Assembly: GCA_023388355.1 (NCBI GenBank)
Contig: JAEWGI010000059.1
Location: 1 to 37,760, forward strand
Source: Pseudomonadota bacterium
GTDB lineage: Bacteria > Pseudomonadota > Gammaproteobacteria > Xanthomonadales > Xanthomonadaceae
Length of the DNA stretch: 37,760 bases
Direction: 5' to 3'
Part shown: piece after piece, positions 8,004-15,506 of the stretch
Layout of the letters: each line of letters opens with the position of its first letter
How positions within the stretch are numbered: the first letter of the stretch is position 1
The notes under the pieces: generated by a model
What the model was told of the DNA's origin: nothing
The model's database searches: none
What the model saw: only the letters and a program-made list of their open reading frames with translations
Position numbers and translations under genes: made by a program

Positions 8004-8801
8004 ATGCGAGCCATCATCGTTCCAATCGCGTTCGCGGCGGCCCTGGTGGCCGCCGCGCCCGCGTCTGCCCAGCGGCTGAGCCTGGCCGATCGCGTCGCCG
8101 TGCTGGAACAGCGCTCGGCCGACAATCGCGGCAACATCGACCTGCTCAACCAGGTGACCGAGCTGCGCGCCGAGCTCAAGACGCTGCGCGCGCAGATCGA
8201 GGAGCTGCAGCGGCAGAACGAACAGCTGCGATCCACCGCCCGCAGCCAGTACCTGGACCTGGATGGCCGGCTCAACCGGCTCGAAGGCGGCGTGCCCGCC
8301 GCTCCCGCCGGCGACGCCGTCGATCCGGTGTCGGCAGCGCCATCCACTCCGGCGCCGACCGACACCCCGCCGCGCGTGCACGGCGATGCCGGGCTGCTGG
8401 CCGGCAATGCCGACGAGCGTGGCGCCTACGACACCGCGTTCGACGCCCTCAAGGCGGGCGACTACGTCGCCTCGGCGGACCTGTTCCAGGCCTTCCTGCG
8501 GACCTGGCCCGAAGGCGTCTACGCGCCCAACGCCCGCTACTGGCTGGGCGAGAGCTACTACGTGACCCAGAACTACGAGATGGCGCGCGACCAGTTCCAG
8601 GCCCTGATCGATCGCTATCCCACCCACGACAAGGCTCCTGGCGCGCTGCTCAAGATCGGGCTGGCTCAGTACGGCCTGCGCGACCTGGACGGCGCCGAGG
8701 CGACCCTGGGACAGGTGGCCGAACGCTTCCCCGGCACCGACGCGGCGCGCACGGCCGAGGATCGCCTGCACGCGATCCAGCTCGCGCGCGCCACGCGCTG
8801 A
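8004..8801 (+). CDS. cpoB: Cell division coordinator CpoB (YbgF)
   Basis: A 265-residue periplasmic protein: signal peptide (MRAIIVPIAFAAALVAAAPASA, cut before Gln), an N-terminal coiled coil (about residues 24-90) for trimerisation, a Pro/Ala linker, and three C-terminal tetratricopeptide repeats from about 135 (AYDTAFDALKAGDY, ARYWLGESYYVTQNYEMA, LLKIGLAQYGLRDLDGA). In E. coli CpoB binds TolA and PBP1b and couples outer-membrane constriction to septal synthesis. It lies 9 bp after pal. The likely partner mrcB is also in this window (26134). Confidence 0.95.
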   Translation: MRAIIVPIAFAAALVAAAPASAQRLSLADRVAVLEQRSADNRGNIDLLNQVTELRAELKTLRAQIEELQRQNEQLRSTARSQYLDLDGRLNRLEGGVPAAPAGDAVDPVSAAPSTPAPTDTPPRVHGDAGLLAGNADERGAYDTAFDALKAGDYVASADLFQAFLRTWPEGVYAPNARYWLGESYYVTQNYEMARDQFQALIDRYPTHDKAPGALLKIGLAQYGLRDLDGAEATLGQVAERFPGTDAARTAEDRLHAIQLARATR

Positions 8802-8805
8802 CGCC

Positions 8806-9483
8806 ATGCATGCCGCCGTACCCGATGCGGCCGCCGCATCGGCGGACCGGCTCCGCATCACCGAGATCTTCCTGTCGCTGCAGGGCGAGGCGCGCGACGC
8901 CGGCTGGCCCAGCGTCTTCGTGCGCCTGACCGGCTGCCCGCTGCGCTGCACCTACTGCGACACCGCCTACGCTTTCCACGGCGGCGAATGGCGCACGATC
9001 GACGCGATCGTGGACGAAGTGGCCGGCCACGGCGTGCGCCACGTGTGCGTGACCGGCGGCGAGCCGCTGGCGCAGAAGCGCTGCCTGGCCCTGCTGTCGC
9101 GGCTGTGCGACGCCGGCCACGTGGTTTCGCTGGAAACCTCGGGCGCGATCGACATCGCCGGCGTCGACCCGCGGGTCTCGCGCGTGCTCGACATCAAGAC
9201 GCCCGGCTCGGGCGAGGTCGCGCGCAACCGCTGGGAGAACCTGCCGCTGCTCACCCCGCACGACCAGGTCAAGTTCGTCGTCTGCAGCCGCGCCGACTAC
9301 GAATGGGCGCGCGAGGTGCTGCACCGCCACGCGCTGCACGCCCGCTGCGACGTGCTGTTCTCGCCCAGCAAGTCGGAGCTGTCGCCCACCGGGCTGGCCG
9401 ACTGGATCGTCGCCGACCGCCTGCCGGTGAAGTTCCAGCTGCAGCTGCACAAGCTGCTCTGGGACGACGCGCCGGGGAGGTGA
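8806..9483 (+). CDS. queE: 7-carboxy-7-deazaguanine synthase QueE
   Basis: A 225-residue radical S-adenosylmethionine enzyme that makes 7-carboxy-7-deazaguanine from carboxytetrahydropterin, a step to queuosine. The iron-sulfur cysteines are in GCPLRCTYCDTAY (Cys44, Cys48, Cys51; CxxxCxxC), followed by the TGGEPLAQK glycine-rich SAM-binding segment. It begins 4 bp after cpoB, so it is probably in the same transcript, and queC follows after 118 bp. Confidence 0.95.
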   Translation: MHAAVPDAAAASADRLRITEIFLSLQGEARDAGWPSVFVRLTGCPLRCTYCDTAYAFHGGEWRTIDAIVDEVAGHGVRHVCVTGGEPLAQKRCLALLSRLCDAGHVVSLETSGAIDIAGVDPRVSRVLDIKTPGSGEVARNRWENLPLLTPHDQVKFVVCSRADYEWAREVLHRHALHARCDVLFSPSKSELSPTGLADWIVADRLPVKFQLQLHKLLWDDAPGR

Positions 9484-9489
9484 GGAAGG

Positions 9490-9530
9490 TGGCTGGCAGC
9501 GGTTGGCTGGTGGTTGGCGGGATTCGCGTT
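9490..9530 (+). repeat. GGCTGGTGGTTG-type dispersed repeat between queE and queC
   Basis: The queE-queC spacer carries several GGTTGG and GGCTGG units. The 12-base block at 9505-9516 recurs exactly at 33704-33715 upstream of tonB. It appears to be a dispersed intergenic element of this genome. Confidence 0.5.
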
Positions 9531-9601
9531 GCGCGCGCCGGGGGGACGGTCGATGATCGCTTCCCGGCGCTGCCGATCCCGACCTGCTGCGTCCATCGAC
9601 C

Positions 9602-10288
9602 ATGGATTCACCCGTCACGATGAAAAAGGCTGTCATCCTGGTTTCCGGCGGCATGGACTCCGCGGTGGTGCAGGCCATCGCCCGCGAGCGCGGATTCGCG
9701 GTGCATGCGCTGAGCGTGCGCTACGGCCAGCGGCACACGTCCGAGCTCGAGGCCGCGGCGCGGGTGGCGAAGATGCTGGGCGCGGCGGCGCACAAGACCG
9801 TCGCCGTCGACCTGCGCGCCTTCGGCGGCTCGGCGCTGACCGACGACATCGAGGTGCCCGAAGCCGGAGGCCCCGGCATCCCGGTCACCTACGTGCCGGC
9901 GCGCAACACCATCATGCTGTCGCTGGCGCTGGGCTGGGCCGAGGTGCTGGGCGCCAGCGACCTGTTCTGCGGCGTCAACGCGGTCGACTATTCGGGCTAT
10001 CCCGATTGCCGCCCCGAATTCATCGAGGCCTTCGAGCGGCTGGCCAACGTGGCCACCAGGGCGGGCGTGGAGGGCGGCGGGATCCGCGTGCACGCGCCGC
10101 TGCTGCACATGGGCAAGGCCGACATCGTGCGCGAGGGGTTGCGCCTGGGCGTGGATTTCGCCGCGACTGTTTCGTGCTACCGCGCCGACGACGAAGGTCG
10201 CGCCTGCGGCCGCTGCGACGCCTGCAGCCTGCGCGCCGAGGGCTTTGCCGCGGCTGGCGTGGCCGATCCGACCCGCTACCTCGACTGA
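9602..10288 (+). CDS. queC: 7-cyano-7-deazaguanine synthase QueC
   Basis: A 228-residue ATP-dependent enzyme converting 7-carboxy-7-deazaguanine to preQ0. The PP-loop SGGMDS is at residues 15-20, followed by the VRYGQRH motif. The zinc site is the C-terminal cluster [20 protein letters not shown] (four cysteines). ATG 9602 and ATG 9620 ([11 protein letters not shown]) are both possible; the latter matches the usual family start, and neither has a clear ribosome-binding site. The 3' end overlaps the convergent haemoglobin gene by 13 bp. Confidence 0.96.
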   Translation: MDSPVTMKKAVILVSGGMDSAVVQAIARERGFAVHALSVRYGQRHTSELEAAARVAKMLGAAAHKTVAVDLRAFGGSALTDDIEVPEAGGPGIPVTYVPARNTIMLSLALGWAEVLGASDLFCGVNAVDYSGYPDCRPEFIEAFERLANVATRAGVEGGGIRVHAPLLHMGKADIVREGLRLGVDFAATVSCYRADDEGRACGRCDACSLRAEGFAAAGVADPTRYLD

Positions 10289-10749
10289 CCCTCGCGCCCG
10301 CCGGCGGCGTGGTGGTCGTGCCCGCAGGGCCCGCCGGCCGCGCGCCGCTCACGCCGCAGCGGATCGATCCCGAGCCCGATCCGAAGCGAGCGCCCGATGC
10401 GCTGCGCGATCTCCGACACGTGCTGCGCCTGTCGTTGCGGGAGCACCTCGTGCGCGGTGTCGTCCCACAGCGCCAGCCAGCGCGCAAAGTGGCCCTCGTC
10501 CAGCGCCAGCGGCTGGTGCGCGGCCATCGGATTGCCGCGGTAGGTGCCGGCGCGCAGCAGCACCGAGGACCAGAACCGCACCAGCGTGTCCATGTGTTCC
10601 GGCCAGTCGTCGACCGCGGCCTTGAACACCGGACCGAGCAGCGCATCGACGCGCGCGCGCCCGTAGAACGCGTGCACCAGCCGCGAGATCGCCGCCTCGT
10701 CGGGCAATGTGTCGCCATCCATCGCGGCGGGAGCGTTCGCATCGGCCAT
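10276..10749 (-). CDS. Group III truncated haemoglobin
   Basis: A 157-residue single-domain globin on the two-over-two fold. Tyr29 in the B helix ([10 protein letters not shown]), His78 at the E7 position ([10 protein letters not shown]), proximal His87 in [11 protein letters not shown] and Trp95 fit the group III pattern. The group is linked to nitric oxide or low-oxygen chemistry, though roles are poorly defined. The last 20 residues are a His/Gly-rich tail (CGHDHH) beyond the usual end. The start at 10749 has no ribosome-binding site and a promoter is centred so that transcription would begin at or beside the ATG (see the regulatory entry), suggesting a leaderless message. It converges on queC. 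Confidence 0.88.
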   Translation of the reverse strand: MADANAPAAMDGDTLPDEAAISRLVHAFYGRARVDALLGPVFKAAVDDWPEHMDTLVRFWSSVLLRAGTYRGNPMAAHQPLALDEGHFARWLALWDDTAHEVLPQRQAQHVSEIAQRIGRSLRIGLGIDPLRRERRAAGGPCGHDHHAAGGREGQSR

Positions 10750-10755
10750 GCGACC

Positions 10756-10797
10756 AGTCTACGCAGCGGCGGCCGAACCGGCCTTGACCCAGGTCAG
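10756..10797 (-). promoter_or_regulatory. Candidate Fnr/Anr-type class II promoter for the truncated haemoglobin
   Basis: TTGACCCAGGTCAG (10784-10797) fits the Fnr/Anr/Dnr box (TTGAY-N4-RTCAA) with one mismatch and is nearly palindromic. On the minus strand TAGACT (10761-10756) resembles a -10 box. The spacing is exact: with +1 at the A of the ATG (10749), the box centre falls at -41.5 and the -10 at -12 to -7, the geometry of Fnr class II activation. The spacing is seen in the sequence; binding is inferred. Confidence 0.55.
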
Positions 10798-10825
10798 CCT
10801 GTCATGGCGTCCGGGGCCCGTGCCT

Positions 10826-10831
10826 TATAAT
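10826..10831 (+). promoter_or_regulatory. -10 element of the tRNA-Lys promoter
   Basis: A perfect TATAAT lies 11 bp before the tRNA. The bases between (GCGGCGCTGCC) are GC-rich, as in discriminators of stringently controlled stable-RNA promoters. No good -35 is present at 16-18 bp upstream; the TTGACC at 10784 is too far away. Confidence 0.6.
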
Positions 10832-10842
10832 GCGGCGCTGCC

Positions 10843-10918
10843 GGGCCGTTAGCTCAGTCGGTAGAGCATCGGACTTTTAATCCGCTGGTCGATGGTTCGA
10901 ATCCATCACGGCCCACCA
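10843..10918 (+). tRNA. tRNA-Lys (anticodon UUU)
   Basis: A 76-nt cloverleaf with encoded CCA (10916-10918). Acceptor GGGCCGT pairs with ACGGCCC (10908-10914); D stem GCTC/GAGC; anticodon TTT at 10876-10878 in loop CTTTTAA; T stem GATGG/CCATC with TTCGAAT loop. The outermost anticodon-stem pair is a U27-C43 mismatch (10869/10885), while the other four pair. It follows queC as in Pseudomonas aeruginosa, where this tRNA-Lys is an island attachment site. Its 3' end is repeated several times downstream. Confidence 0.97.
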
Positions 10919-11217
10919 GCCTCTCCAACCTTTTCTGGACAGCGCCCGGGATACGCGGCGCGCGGCGGCGCGTTCGAGATGCGCGGCGCGTCCGGATCGG
11001 GAGGCGCGGTTCGAATCCATCACGGCCCACCAGCTTCTCCAACCTCTTCTGCACAGCGCCCCGGCGTACGCGGCGCGCGGCGGCGCGTTCGAGATGCGTG
11101 GCGCGTCCGGATCGGGAGGCGCGGTTCGAATCCATCACGGCCCACCGGATCCTGGCCCTCCTTGTGGTTCTTCTCCCATTCGTGGGGATGTTCGTTCGTG
11201 ACAGCGGGCGGGATCTG

Positions 11218-11335
11218 CTCCCTCCCCCGCGTGCGGGGGAGGGTTGGGGTGGGGGCAATCGGTCGCCACGCCATTTCACGCGCGCCTGCGGCGCGCGCCC
11301 CCGTCCCGACCTTCCCCCGCACGCGGGGGAAGGAG
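11218..11335. repeat. Opposed pair of REP-like palindromes, first copy
   Basis: CTCCCTCCCCCGCGTGCGGG with its completing arm (11218-11243) plus a TTGGGGTGGGGGC tail is followed by the inverted equivalent (11297-11335). A GCGCGCC-TGC-GGCGCGC hairpin lies between them. This is the layout of a bacterial interspersed mosaic element, mobilised elsewhere by REP-associated transposases. Confidence 0.75.
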
Positions 11336-11578
11336 CAAGGAGCGGGGAAGGAGCAGGGAGGCAGCCGCGCCTGGGTGCGTCAGCCCCTTGCCGGCTATCA
11401 CAGGCCGATTGGCTGCTGCTGGTTGGATAGACGGCGCGCCGCGGCGCGTTCGAGATGCGTGGCGCGTCCGGATCGGGAGGCGCGGTTCGAATCCATCACG
11501 GCCCACCGGATCCCGGCCCTCCTTGTGGTTCTTCTCCCATTCGCGGGGATGTTCGTTCGTGACAGCGGGCGGGATCTG

Positions 11579-11696
11579 CTCCCTCCCCCGCGTGCGGGGG
11601 AGGGTTGGGGTGGGGGCAATCGGTCGCCAAGCCACTTCACGCGCGCCTACGGCGCGCGCCCCCATCCCGACCTTCCCCCGCACGCGGGGGAAGGAG
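11579..11696. repeat. Opposed pair of REP-like palindromes, second copy
   Basis: The same element as at 11218-11335, shifted by exactly 361 bp with the tandem unit. The central hairpin differs slightly (CCTACGG in place of CCTGCGG). Confidence 0.75.
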
Positions 11697-11930
11697 CAAG
11701 AAGCGGGAAGGAGCAGGGAGGCAGCCGCGCCTGGGTGCGTCAGCTCCCTTGCCGGCTATCACAGGCCGATTGGCTGCTGCTGGTTGGATAGACGGCGCGC
11801 AGCGGCGCGTTCGAGATGCGTGGCGCGTCCGGATCGGGAGGCGCGGTTCGATCCGGATCGGCCCCCCAGGCCTTCCGGCCGCCACGATCCACGGATGCGT
11901 ACGGCCCAGCAAGGTGAGTGCGCGCCGCGC

Positions 11931-12497
11931 TCAGTGTGCGGACACGTGCTCCCAGGCGATCAGCGCGCCCACCAGGATCAGGATGATGCCGCCGATGGCT
12001 TCGGCGCGGCGGCCGATCATGGCGCCGAGGGCGCGGCCGGCCATGACGCCGAGGGCGACGGCGACGAAGGTGCAGGCGGCGATGGCCACGGCGACGGGTG
12101 CGATGCGGACGTCCACGAAGGCCATGCCGACGCCGACGGCGAGGGCGTCGACGCTGGTGGCGAGTCCGGCGACAACGGCGGCCCAGGGCCCGATGCGGCG
12201 GTCGATCGCGTCGCCGTCCTCGGGGGTGCGCGCGGCCTTGGCCAGCATGTGCGCGCCGAGCAGGGACAGCAGGCCGAAGGCGACCCAGTGGTCCCAGTCG
12301 CGGATCGCCGCCGGGGCGGCCGATCCGGCCAGCCAGCCGACCGCGGGCGCCAGGCCGGCGATGACGGCGAAGACCGCGGCGGTCCACAGCGCGTCGCGCC
12401 AGCGCGGCTGTGCCATCGCCGCACCCTTGCCGACGGCGGCGGCGAAAGCGTCGGTGGACAGGGCGAGGCCGAGGAGCAGGATGGACAGAGGGTGCAT
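11931..12497 (-). CDS. mntP: Manganese efflux pump MntP
   Basis: A 188-residue inner-membrane exporter of Mn2+, the usual family length, with six hydrophobic helices in two repeats. Conserved acidic motifs are LALSTDAFAAAVGKG (Asp16) in the first half and GLATSVDALAVGVGMAF in the second. ATG 12497 gives the standard MHPLSILLLG start. It follows recQ on the same strand after 220 bp. I looked for the yybP-ykoY manganese riboswitch that often precedes mntP and did not find its conserved core. The gene's 3' side abuts the tRNA repeat array. Confidence 0.93.
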   Translation of the reverse strand: MHPLSILLLGLALSTDAFAAAVGKGAAMAQPRWRDALWTAAVFAVIAGLAPAVGWLAGSAAPAAIRDWDHWVAFGLLSLLGAHMLAKAARTPEDGDAIDRRIGPWAAVVAGLATSVDALAVGVGMAFVDVRIAPVAVAIAACTFVAVALGVMAGRALGAMIGRRAEAIGGIILILVGALIAWEHVSAH

Positions 12498-12717
12498 TGC
12501 GGGCGGGAACTGCGGTGCTGCGCCGTCGTCGTCGTCGGGCGCGGTGGAGGCAAGGCGCGGGTGGGTCCGCGCGGCGGGTGGCCGCGCCGAAGGCGTGCAG
12601 TGTAACGGGGCTGAGCGGCGGGCCGGGGCCCGCAGGAGTGGCTTCGGCCGGGAACCCTGTCGCCACGCGGCGTCGCCACCAATCGCCCGGCGATCGCGGC
12701 GTGTCGTCGGAGTGGCG

Positions 12718-14544
<1,827 letters not shown>

Positions 14545-14726
14545 GCGTGCAGGATACCGGCACAGGCGCTGCGGCGGGGGTGGGAAAACCGGCCGGTGGC
14601 CCGTGGGGGAAGCGTGCGCGGTGCGCGGCGGCGCCGGGTTGCGCGCGAATCCTGGCCCCGTCCCCCCGCGCATGCGAGACCCCGGCGACCCTGGCTTCCG
14701 CTGGTCCGTGCGCGAAGAGCCACGAC

Positions 14727-14756
14727 GCTGGATTCCCGCTGGTGCGGGAGTGACCG
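14727..14756. repeat. TGGATTCCCGC-type intergenic hairpin
   Basis: The sequence TGGATTCCCGC, loop TGGT, GCGGGAGTGA forms a short hairpin typical of the dispersed GGAATCCCGC repeats of xanthomonads. A degraded relative (CTGGCTTCCGC-TGGTC) lies just to the left at about 14692-14708. The 280-bp gap between recQ and the Dps-like gene holds nothing else recognisable apart from the hairpin at 14786. Confidence 0.5.
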
Positions 14757-14785
14757 AACGCCAGGTGCGCGAAGCCGGGGTTACG

Positions 14786-14814
14786 GCGCCGTCGCCCCGG
14801 AGGTGCGACGGCGC
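14786..14814 (-). terminator. Strong hairpin downstream of the Dps-like gene
   Basis: GCGCCGTCGC (14786-14795) and GCGACGGCGC (14805-14814) form a perfect 10-bp stem with a 9-nt loop, starting 10 bp after the stop of the minus-strand gene. No U-tract follows, so it would act as a Rho-assisted or 3'-protecting hairpin. Confidence 0.5.
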
Positions 14815-14824
14815 ATGCGCTGGA

Positions 14825-15430
14825 TCACTGCAGCAGCGAGCGCAGCATCCAGGCGTACTTCTCGTGGGTCTGCAGGCGCTGGATCAGCAGGTCCTCGGTG
14901 GGCTCGTCGTCGGCATCGTCGGCCACGTCGATCGCCTTGCGCGCGCTGCGGCATACCGCTTCGTTGCCGACCACCAGCTGGCGCACCATCTCGCGCCAGT
15001 CCGGCGCCTCGGTGGCGCCGGGCTCTTCCTTGATCGAACTGAGCTGGATGAACTCGGCGTAGGAGCCCGGCGCGTTGTAGCCCAGGGCACGGATGCGCTC
15101 GGCGATGTCGTCCAGCGCGGTCCACTGCTCGGTGTACTGCTCCTCGAACATGTTGTGCAGGGCGTTGAACATCGGCCCGGTCACGTTCCAGTGGAAGTTG
15201 TGGGTCTTCAGGTAGAGCGTGTAGCTGTCGGCCAGGAACTTCGACAGCGCCGTGGCGATCTGGCGCCGGTCCTTGCTGGAAATGCCGATGTCGATGGCCT
15301 GGCCGTCGCCGGCAGTGGGCGAGGCCGTGGGCACGATCGCCCCGGCGCTGGCGCCCCCGGGTTTCGCACCCTTCGGCGATTTGCCCGATTTCGCGGGGCT
15401 GGCGGACTTCGCGGCTTTGGTCTTGGCCAT
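14825..15430 (-). CDS. Dps/ferritin-like DNA-protection protein with a Lys-rich tail
   Basis: A 201-residue member of the Dps family: a dodecameric shell that oxidises and stores iron and protects DNA in stress. The ferroxidase ligands are visible as HWNV, then HNMFE in [12 protein letters not shown], and D-x3-E in ALDDIAERI. The first 30 residues ([20 protein letters not shown] and on) are a Lys/Ala/Pro tail resembling histone H1 C-termini, absent from the core fold and likely to bind DNA. ATG 15430 has GAGGT upstream. It is divergent from hrpA, with a perfect palindrome between them. Confidence 0.9.
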   Translation of the reverse strand: MAKTKAAKSASPAKSGKSPKGAKPGGASAGAIVPTASPTAGDGQAIDIGISSKDRRQIATALSKFLADSYTLYLKTHNFHWNVTGPMFNALHNMFEEQYTEQWTALDDIAERIRALGYNAPGSYAEFIQLSSIKEEPGATEAPDWREMVRQLVVGNEAVCRSARKAIDVADDADDEPTEDLLIQRLQTHEKYAWMLRSLLQ

Positions 15431-15455
15431 GTGGGGACCTCGTAGTGGCTGGAAT

Positions 15456-15473
15456 TTGGCGACAATACGCCAA
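15456..15473. promoter_or_regulatory. Palindromic operator candidate between the Dps-like gene and hrpA
   Basis: TTGGCG-ACAATA-CGCCAA is a perfect 6-6-6 inverted repeat. On the minus strand its centre reads TATTGT, a possible -10 box placed about 32 bp before the Dps-like start codon. A regulator bound here would cover the promoter. The regulator is unknown; it does not match OxyR, LexA or Fur boxes that I know. Confidence 0.45.
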
Positions 15474-15506
15474 TGTGGAAGGAAACTGTGACCGGCCGTC
15501 GCCGGC

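Larger units (their letters stand above)
11123..11844 (+). repeat. Two tandem 361-bp repeat units
   Basis: Unit one is 11123-11483 and unit two 11484-11844. They are nearly identical over their whole length, with scattered substitutions (for example CGTGGGGATG against CGCGGGGATG near 11181 and 11542). Each starts with the tRNA-Lys 3' fragment, contains a pair of opposed REP-like palindromes, then a GGCTGCTGCTGGTTGG segment, and ends with the GGATCGGGAGGCGC block. Confidence 0.9.
10894..11870 (+). repeat. Tandem array seeded by the tRNA-Lys 3' end
   Basis: The last 24-25 bases of the tRNA recur exactly at 11008-11032, 11123-11146 and 11484-11507, and in degraded form at 11845-11870. Units are 114, 115, 361 and 361 bp long. 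Each copy after the tRNA is preceded by a conserved block (CGTTCGAGATGCG then GGCGCGTCCGGATCGGGAGG). The first two units also share a CTCTCCAACC-type spacer after the tRNA fragment. The stretch 10919-11930 contains no credible gene; frames through it are translations of the repeats. The 5' half of the tRNA is never repeated, so these are not extra tRNA genes. Confidence 0.9.

Noticed and set aside
10784..10789. TTGACC as the -35 element of the tRNA-Lys promoter
   Set aside because: It is 36 bp from the TATAAT, twice the allowed spacing; it is better explained as half of the Fnr-type box serving the opposite strand.
11008..11507. Additional tRNA-Lys genes
   Set aside because: Only the T arm and 3' acceptor strand are repeated; the D arm and anticodon arm are missing in every copy.
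10892..11791. Protein genes in the tRNA repeat region
   Set aside because: Their translations repeat RIGRRGSNPS-like strings that are simply the tRNA T-arm and flanking block read in one frame.
10894..11870. CRISPR array
   Set aside because: The repeated unit is the tRNA 3' end, units are 114-361 bp with conserved rather than variable spacers, and no cas gene is present.
12498..12717. yybP-ykoY manganese riboswitch ahead of mntP
   Set aside because: The conserved loop sequences of that motif were looked for on the minus strand and not found; only a 7-bp GC palindrome (12618-12633) is present.
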